A stretch of DNA of 10,112 bases, taken from positions 1 to 10,112 of the forward strand of contig CAZSEX010000050.1 in NCBI GenBank assembly GCA_964606065.1, in the 5' to 3' direction. The notes beneath the pieces were generated by a model. The model was given only the letters and a program-made list of their open reading frames with translations, searched no databases and had not been told where the DNA came from. This document shows positions 7,282-10,112 of the stretch, in pieces (within the stretch, counting starts at the first letter, position 1; the number at the start of each line of letters is the position of its first letter). Origin of the DNA: JAFGHJ01 sp964606065 (lineage in GTDB: Bacteria > Hydrothermota > UBA3072). The position numbers were made by a program, and so were the translations under genes.

Positions 7282-7657
7282 TGAAAACCTCTCTTAAGGA
7301 AAACCCAATTTGGAAAGTTGGATTTTCTGCTGAAAACAGGTATGCAAAACGAATAACAAAAAGCGGCGAGTATCCACTCTCAGAAGCATTTTCTCTGGTT
7401 CTCTTAGCTTTTACTATTCCTGTTTCCGGTAAAATCGAAAACTTTTGCCCGAACAAAAGTTCTTTGCCTAAAAGTATTCCATGAATATCTACTTCGTAGT
7501 TATCTCTTCTGTAGTATGTGGCTATAAAGTCGTAATTAATTTTGTGTTTTCCTCCCGCAAGCAGCGAAAAACCGGAGGGCGTATCTATTGCCGCGGTACC
7601 CTGAGGTACCGAAGAGCTTATAAATAAATTAAAGCCAACCAGTAAAATTATACTCAT
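7229..7657 (-). CDS. Small exported protein, possible outer-membrane beta-barrel
   Basis: First gene of the minus-strand operon, 142 residues. Residues 1-~20 form a hydrophobic leader (MSIILLVGFNLFISSSVPQG) with no basic residue, then alternating strands such as KINYDFIATYYRR (39-51), HGILLGKELLFG (59-70), FVIRFAYLF (100-108) and FQIGFSLREVF (115-125). It ends in DFGIGFRM, the pattern of hydrophobic and aromatic residues found at the C-terminus of barrel proteins. The length is short for a full barrel (room for six to eight strands). Its 3' end runs 53 bases into the lipoprotein gene. It is real rather than a chance frame because of the strand pattern, leader and dedicated promoter. No Shine-Dalgarno is visible before the ATG; the promoter geometry predicts a leaderless transcript. 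Function unknown. Confidence 0.65.
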   Translation of the reverse strand: MSIILLVGFNLFISSSVPQGTAAIDTPSGFSLLAGGKHKINYDFIATYYRRDNYEVDIHGILLGKELLFGQKFSILPETGIVKAKRTRENASESGYSPLFVIRFAYLFSAENPTFQIGFSLREVFNEKIGTDFLDFGIGFRM

Positions 7658-7663
7658 ATCTGG

Positions 7664-7691
7664 ATATTAAAAAACTATTGAAATTTGTCAA
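7664..7691 (-). promoter_or_regulatory. Predicted sigma-70 promoter of the six-gene minus-strand operon
   Basis: On the minus strand a perfect -35 box TTGACA (7691-7686) is followed, after 16 bases, by TAATAT (7669-7664; four of six matches to the -10 consensus). Six bases then separate the -10 box from the ATG at 7657, so transcription is predicted to start on or next to the A of the start codon. No other good promoter is seen between the operon genes. Confidence 0.55.
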
Positions 7692-7709
7692 CGGTTAAAA
7701 ATATTTATT

Positions 7710-7842
7710 AATCACAGATTACACTGAATTATCACAAGATTACCTGTTATGTTTATTTGCTTTAGACTCCTGTAGGGTTAACTGAAAAACAAATAAGGAA
7801 TTTTTTTGAAATCTGGTGTCAATCTGTGAAATCTCGTGGTTT
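7710..7842. repeat. Imperfect inverted-repeat intergenic element, copy 2
   Basis: The left arm (about 7710-7742, containing AATCACAGATTACACTGAAT) and right arm (about 7809-7842, ending ATCTCGTGGTTTA) are imperfect reverse complements with a spacer of about 66 bases. The right arm aligns closely with the right arm of copy 1 (1301-1335). The spacer has its own small inverted pair, TTATTTG and CAAATAA. The element fills the gap between two divergent promoters, its arms ending about 18 and 16 bases outside the two -35 boxes. No gene is seen in 7658-7906 apart from this element and the two promoters. Confidence 0.6.
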
Positions 7843-7856
7843 ATTTTGCAATAAAC
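7839..7856. repeat. Short perfect inverted repeat just upstream of the tatA -35 box
   Basis: GTTTATT-TTGC-AATAAAC gives a perfect 7+7 bp inverted repeat with a four-base centre. It overlaps the outer end of the right arm of the repeat element and stops two bases before the -35 hexamer. This position suits an activator or repressor site, but it may equally be the terminal part of the repeat element. Confidence 0.4.
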
Positions 7857-7858
7857 TC

Positions 7859-7887
7859 TTGACTTTTTCGTTTCCTAAATTTAGTAT
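7859..7887 (+). promoter_or_regulatory. Predicted sigma-70 promoter of tatA-tatD
   Basis: TTGACT (7859-7864) and TAGTAT (7882-7887) are separated by 17 bases, with five of six matches to each consensus hexamer. Transcription would begin near 7894, giving a leader of only about 13 bases that starts essentially at the Shine-Dalgarno sequence AAGGAGG (7894-7900). Confidence 0.65.
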
Positions 7888-7906
7888 AGAGAAAAGGAGG
7901 AGATTA

Positions 7907-8116
7907 ATGTTTGGACCGATTGGATGGCCCGAAATAATAATTATATTAATTGTAGCTCTTTTGTTATTTGGAGCAAAAAGATTGCCTGAAATTGGTAAAT
8001 CGATGGGGAAGGCAATCAAAGAATTTAAGAAATCCTTTAAAGATGTAACAGATGATATGGATTCCGATGAGTATAATTCTCCCCGGGAAAAAAATAGTAA
8101 AGGTTCAGAAAAGTAG
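7907..8116 (+). CDS. tatA: Sec-independent protein translocase subunit TatA/TatE
   Basis: The 69-residue protein has the TatA plan: a short N-terminus with Gly-Pro and a Trp-Pro-Glu (residues 7-9), one membrane helix (~10-21), the FGAKRLPE hinge (21-28), an amphipathic helix (~29-50, with Phe40 in EFKKSF) and a charged disordered tail. TatA oligomerises in the inner membrane with TatC to move folded twin-arginine substrates to the periplasm. The start at 7907 is fixed by AAGGAGG six bases upstream and by the family N-terminus; the frame extends further back to 7826, but that part would run through the promoter. TatB is longer and normally starts MFDIG, so TatA is preferred. It is followed after 36 bases by tatD; no tatC is in the window. 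Confidence 0.93.
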   Translation: MFGPIGWPEIIIILIVALLLFGAKRLPEIGKSMGKAIKEFKKSFKDVTDDMDSDEYNSPREKNSKGSEK

Positions 8117-8152
8117 TTGGCGAAGCAATTAAAGCGCATAGATTGGTAATTT

Positions 8153-8914
8153 ATGAGTTTTGTGTTATGTGATTCACATTGTCATCTTCAGGAGAGAAAG
8201 TTTAAAGGTGAGGTGGAAAGAGTTGTTCGTGATGCCGGGGAATACGGTGTGGGGAAAATCCTGGTTCCCGGTTGGGATTTGCGTTCAAGTAAGGAAGCGG
8301 TAGTTATCTCTGAGAGATTTGATAATGTTTTCGCTGCTTGTGGAGTTCATCCGCATGATGCTAAGTTTTATAATGACTATGTTGAGAAAGAGATAACAAA
8401 GCTTGCCGAAAACAAAAAAGTGGTCGGTATTGGAGAAATAGGTCTTGATTATTATCGAGATCTTTCGCCGAGAAATGTACAAAAAGATGTATTAAAAAGA
8501 CAGTTGAAAATAGCGGAGGAGAAGAATTTTCCCGTGATTATACACACCAGAGATTCGATTGAAGATACAATAGAAATAGTCTCTGATTTCGATTGCGAAG
8601 GAGTTTTTCATGCTTTCGATTATACCATAGATTTTGCTATGAAGGTTATAGAAATGGGTTTTTTCGTGGGAGTCGGAGGGGTTGTTACATACCCGGGTAG
8701 TAAAATATTTTCGTGTATAAAAGATATTCCGCTCGATTCTATTTTGGTTGAAACCGATGCGCCTTATTTAACGCCTAATCCCCATAGAGGAGAGAGGAAC
8801 GAACCTGCGTATACAAGATATGTGGTAAAAAAAATAGCGGAGCTAAAAGGAAAAACTTTTTCAGAGGTGTCGAATAAAACGTACAATAACACAAAAAAAT
8901 TATTTGGGATATAA
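8153..8914 (+). CDS. tatD: TatD-family metal-dependent DNase
   Basis: The 253-residue protein is a full-length TatD amidohydrolase-type TIM barrel. Metal ligands expected in the family are present: His9 and His11 in DSHCHL, Glu95 in GIGEIGLDY, His131 in IIHTRD, His153 in VFHAF and Asp202 in VETDAPYLTP. The conserved GVHPHDA (64-70) and the late NEPAY segment (216-220) are also intact. TatD proteins are Mg2+/Mn2+-dependent 3'-5' DNases proposed to work in DNA repair or fragmentation; despite the name they are not needed for Tat export. The usual FHCFSG is FHAFDY here, a small variation. No strong Shine-Dalgarno precedes ATG 8153, so translation may depend on upstream tatA, 36 bases away. No clear terminator follows. 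Confidence 0.93.
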   Translation: MSFVLCDSHCHLQERKFKGEVERVVRDAGEYGVGKILVPGWDLRSSKEAVVISERFDNVFAACGVHPHDAKFYNDYVEKEITKLAENKKVVGIGEIGLDYYRDLSPRNVQKDVLKRQLKIAEEKNFPVIIHTRDSIEDTIEIVSDFDCEGVFHAFDYTIDFAMKVIEMGFFVGVGGVVTYPGSKIFSCIKDIPLDSILVETDAPYLTPNPHRGERNEPAYTRYVVKKIAELKGKTFSEVSNKTYNNTKKLFGI

Positions 8915-8917
8915 CTT

Positions 8918-9152
8918 TTAAGATTCAAGTGTCCAAGAATAAATTAAAAAATAGTCAAATAGAAATAAATCTTTCGGATTAGTTAATAGTAAAATTGTTA
9001 AAATCGTCAAATAGTTAAAACTAAAGGTTCTGTATGTGATCAAAATTGTTAAGGAATTAAAAGGCTTGGAGGCTGGGAGAGAAAAACCATTCGCGTAATT
9101 TGTGCAATTTGTTGTTATTCTTTGTGTCCTGGCGCCTTCGTGGCAAAAAAGA
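8918..9152. repeat. Gene-free spacer made of several short phrase-like repeats
   Basis: No gene is seen in 8915-9221. The first part (8950-9060) is AT-rich with repeated words: GTCAAATAG at 8954-8962 and 9006-9014, and AAAATTGTTAA at 8991-9001 and 9042-9052, along with variants such as AGTTAATAG and AGTTAAAA. Next is GGCTTGGAGGCTGGGAG (about 9063-9079). Last, 9091-9150 carries loosely periodic phrases (TAATTTGTGCAATTTGTTG, then CTTTGTGTCCTGG and CGCCTTCGTGGC) resembling the right arms of the other two elements in their GTG-rich, CGTGG-ended style. The block ends a few bases before the next -35 box. No convincing terminator for tatD is visible. Confidence 0.55.
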
Positions 9153-9155
9153 GGG

Positions 9156-9183
9156 TTGACAAAACAGAAAATAACCTTATAAT
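9156..9183 (+). promoter_or_regulatory. Near-perfect sigma-70 promoter of the membrane-protein/regulator operon
   Basis: TTGACA (9156-9161) and TATAAT (9178-9183) are both exact consensus hexamers, 16 bases apart. Transcription should start near 9190, leaving about 32 bases of leader that contain AAGGAGG (9207-9213), eight bases before ATG 9222. Such a strong promoter is usually held in check by a repressor, and a palindrome lies directly over its start site. Confidence 0.8.
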
Positions 9184-9198
9184 CTTTGTATAACAAAG
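9184..9198. promoter_or_regulatory. Candidate operator palindrome over the transcription start
   Basis: CTTTGT-ATA-ACAAAG is a perfect 6+6 bp inverted repeat starting right after the -10 box and covering about -6 to +9. The position is that of a classic repressor operator, and the operon's second gene encodes a small winged-helix protein, so autorepression is a reasonable inference. A partial further CTTTG follows at 9201-9205. No second copy was found by eye elsewhere in the window. Confidence 0.45.
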
Positions 9199-9221
9199 GA
9201 CTTTGAAAGGAGGAATAAAAA

Positions 9222-9812
9222 ATGGATAAGAAGGAAGCGAAAAAAAACTTTGAGGAGATCAAGCGTTATCTGATAGAAACGGAGGAAGATTTAAGAAAAA
9301 CCGGGGTTTATGCTTTAGACATTCAGCTTTTATTGGGGGTTCTTGTACTTGTGGGTCTCGGCTTCACGGTTTTTCTTCACGGGAAAGCGTTGTATAATCT
9401 TATATGGTTGGTTTGGTCCTTCGTATTTGTTATTGGTTTTTTCTTCGGATACAGGCTCGCCAAAAGAATACCTCTAATGACCGGTATTACGTCCTTTGCC
9501 GGTAAGTTGATAGGTATGGTCTGGCTTGGAATAACAATAAGTGTTGCCCTGATGATGTTTATTGTTTGGCGTTCCGGATACACTCCTTATTTGGAGAGTT
9601 TTATAGCTTTGCTTGTAGGCGTTGGTTTTTTTGTTGAATCTTTTGTTTCCTGGAGAGAATTTATTATAGCGGCTGTTCTTTACTGGGTAGCAGCTTTAAT
9701 TGATGGTTTTTTCCCGGATCTTACTAATATGGTATTTGCTTTTCTTGTTTTCGCGACTATGGTTGTACCGGGTATCGTTGCTAAAATAAAGTTTAGAGGG
9801 AATAAGGTTTAA
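9222..9812 (+). CDS. Hypothetical polytopic membrane protein, about six TM segments
   Basis: The 196-residue protein has a charged, coiled N-terminal helix (residues 1-~28, rich in Lys and Glu). It then has about six hydrophobic segments at roughly 33-51, 57-77, 92-116, 124-142, 145-163 and 168-188, and a short basic C-terminus (KIKFRGNKV) fitting a cytosolic end. No enzymatic or transporter signature is recognised. The start is fixed by AAGGAGG eight bases upstream and the consensus promoter. Its stop abuts the ATG of a winged-helix regulator gene (TAAATG). In many bacteria PadR-like or HTH_34 regulators are paired with a membrane protein of unknown role; this pair fits that pattern, suggesting an envelope-stress or sensory function, which remains inference. 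Confidence 0.8.
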   Translation: MDKKEAKKNFEEIKRYLIETEEDLRKTGVYALDIQLLLGVLVLVGLGFTVFLHGKALYNLIWLVWSFVFVIGFFFGYRLAKRIPLMTGITSFAGKLIGMVWLGITISVALMMFIVWRSGYTPYLESFIALLVGVGFFVESFVSWREFIIAAVLYWVAALIDGFFPDLTNMVFAFLVFATMVVPGIVAKIKFRGNKV

Positions 9813-10112
9813 ATGGGAGGTTTTAATCCTTCGGAAATTAATAAGTTAATTCACGCTCCCATAAGGCTTGGGATTATGACTATTTTGAATTCGGTCGATA
9901 AAGTAAATTTTATTTATCTAAGGAAAAAACTTGTGGTAACGGATGGAAATCTCAGCAGCCATATGGAAAAATTGGAAAAAGCGGGTTACGTAAAAGTAGA
10001 AAAATCTTTTGTAGATAAAAAACCCAATACTGTTTACAGCATAACGGAAAAAGGGAAAAAAGCCTTCAGGATTTATCTGGAGCATCTGGAAAAAATTATT
10101 GAAGAGAGTTAG
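9813..10112 (+). CDS. Small winged-helix DNA-binding transcriptional regulator (HTH_34-like)
   Basis: The complete 99-residue protein ends with TAG on the last bases of the window. It has the MarR/ArsR-related winged-helix plan of the HTH_34 family: helix LIHAPIRLGIMTIL (12-25), a segment VNFIYLRKKL (31-40), the recognition helix TDGNLSSHMEKLEKAGYV (43-60), a wing with VEKSFVDKKPNTVYSIT (62-78), then a C-terminal helix with KGKKAFRIYLEHLEKII that probably mediates dimerisation. No Cys or His metal site of ArsR type is seen. The ATG directly follows the stop of the membrane-protein gene, with AAGG a few bases upstream, so the two are co-translated. It probably binds the palindrome at 9184-9198; the signal it senses is unknown. 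Confidence 0.88.
   Translation: MGGFNPSEINKLIHAPIRLGIMTILNSVDKVNFIYLRKKLVVTDGNLSSHMEKLEKAGYVKVEKSFVDKKPNTVYSITEKGKKAFRIYLEHLEKIIEES

Noticed and set aside
7826..7906. N-terminal extension of tatA by 27 codons.
   Set aside because: It would cross the promoter and the Shine-Dalgarno, and the TatA family N-terminus begins at 7907.
8950..9150. Possible CRISPR-like or tandem repeat array.
   Set aside because: Repeated words are only 9-11 bases, unevenly spaced and variable, with no unique spacers of constant length and no cas genes.
9175..9199. Possible dif-like Xer recombination site (TATAAT ... ATAACAAAGG).
   Set aside because: The match to dif arms is weak, and the bases are fully explained by a consensus -10 box plus a start-site palindrome.

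Overview
The window looks like chromosomal DNA from an AT-rich, Gram-negative, probably uncultivated bacterium. Outer-membrane character is suggested by a lipoprotein and a small beta-barrel-like protein. The genes use standard code 11, Shine-Dalgarno sites of the AGGAGG type and promoters close to the sigma-70 consensus. The gene mix (DUF4159, a membrane-fused spermidine-synthase-like protein, Tat parts, GH8) and the style of the intergenic repeats fit an FCB-like or candidate-phylum lineage such as WOR-3. This placement is an impression, not a demonstration.

Layout. At 1-564 (+) is the C-terminal part of a glycoside hydrolase family 8 enzyme, visibly richer in GC than its surroundings. At 625-1050 (+) is a short methyltransferase that keeps both ends of the fold but has lost the SAM-binding motif I region. 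A stem-loop and an inverted-repeat element fill 1051-1351.

A tightly packed six-gene minus-strand operon runs from 7657 down to 1352: small barrel-like exported protein, lipoprotein, XerC/XerD tyrosine recombinase, DUF4159 protein, multi-ACT-domain protein, and a polytopic membrane protein with a degenerate spermidine-synthase domain. Every junction overlaps or is separated by one base, so translational coupling is likely. The operon's apparent promoter places transcription start on the first ATG, predicting a leaderless message.

A second inverted-repeat element at 7710-7842 separates this operon from divergent plus-strand genes: tatA (7907-8116) and tatD (8153-8914). A repeat-rich spacer (8915-9155) follows. 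Then a near-consensus promoter with a palindrome over its start site drives a two-gene operon: a roughly six-TM membrane protein (9222-9812) and a small winged-helix regulator (9813-10112), a plausible autoregulated pair.

Most genes fall into recognisable families. The least explained material is the ACT-repeat protein, the intergenic inverted-repeat family that lies just outside the promoters, the gutted methyltransferase, and the membrane-protein/regulator pair.
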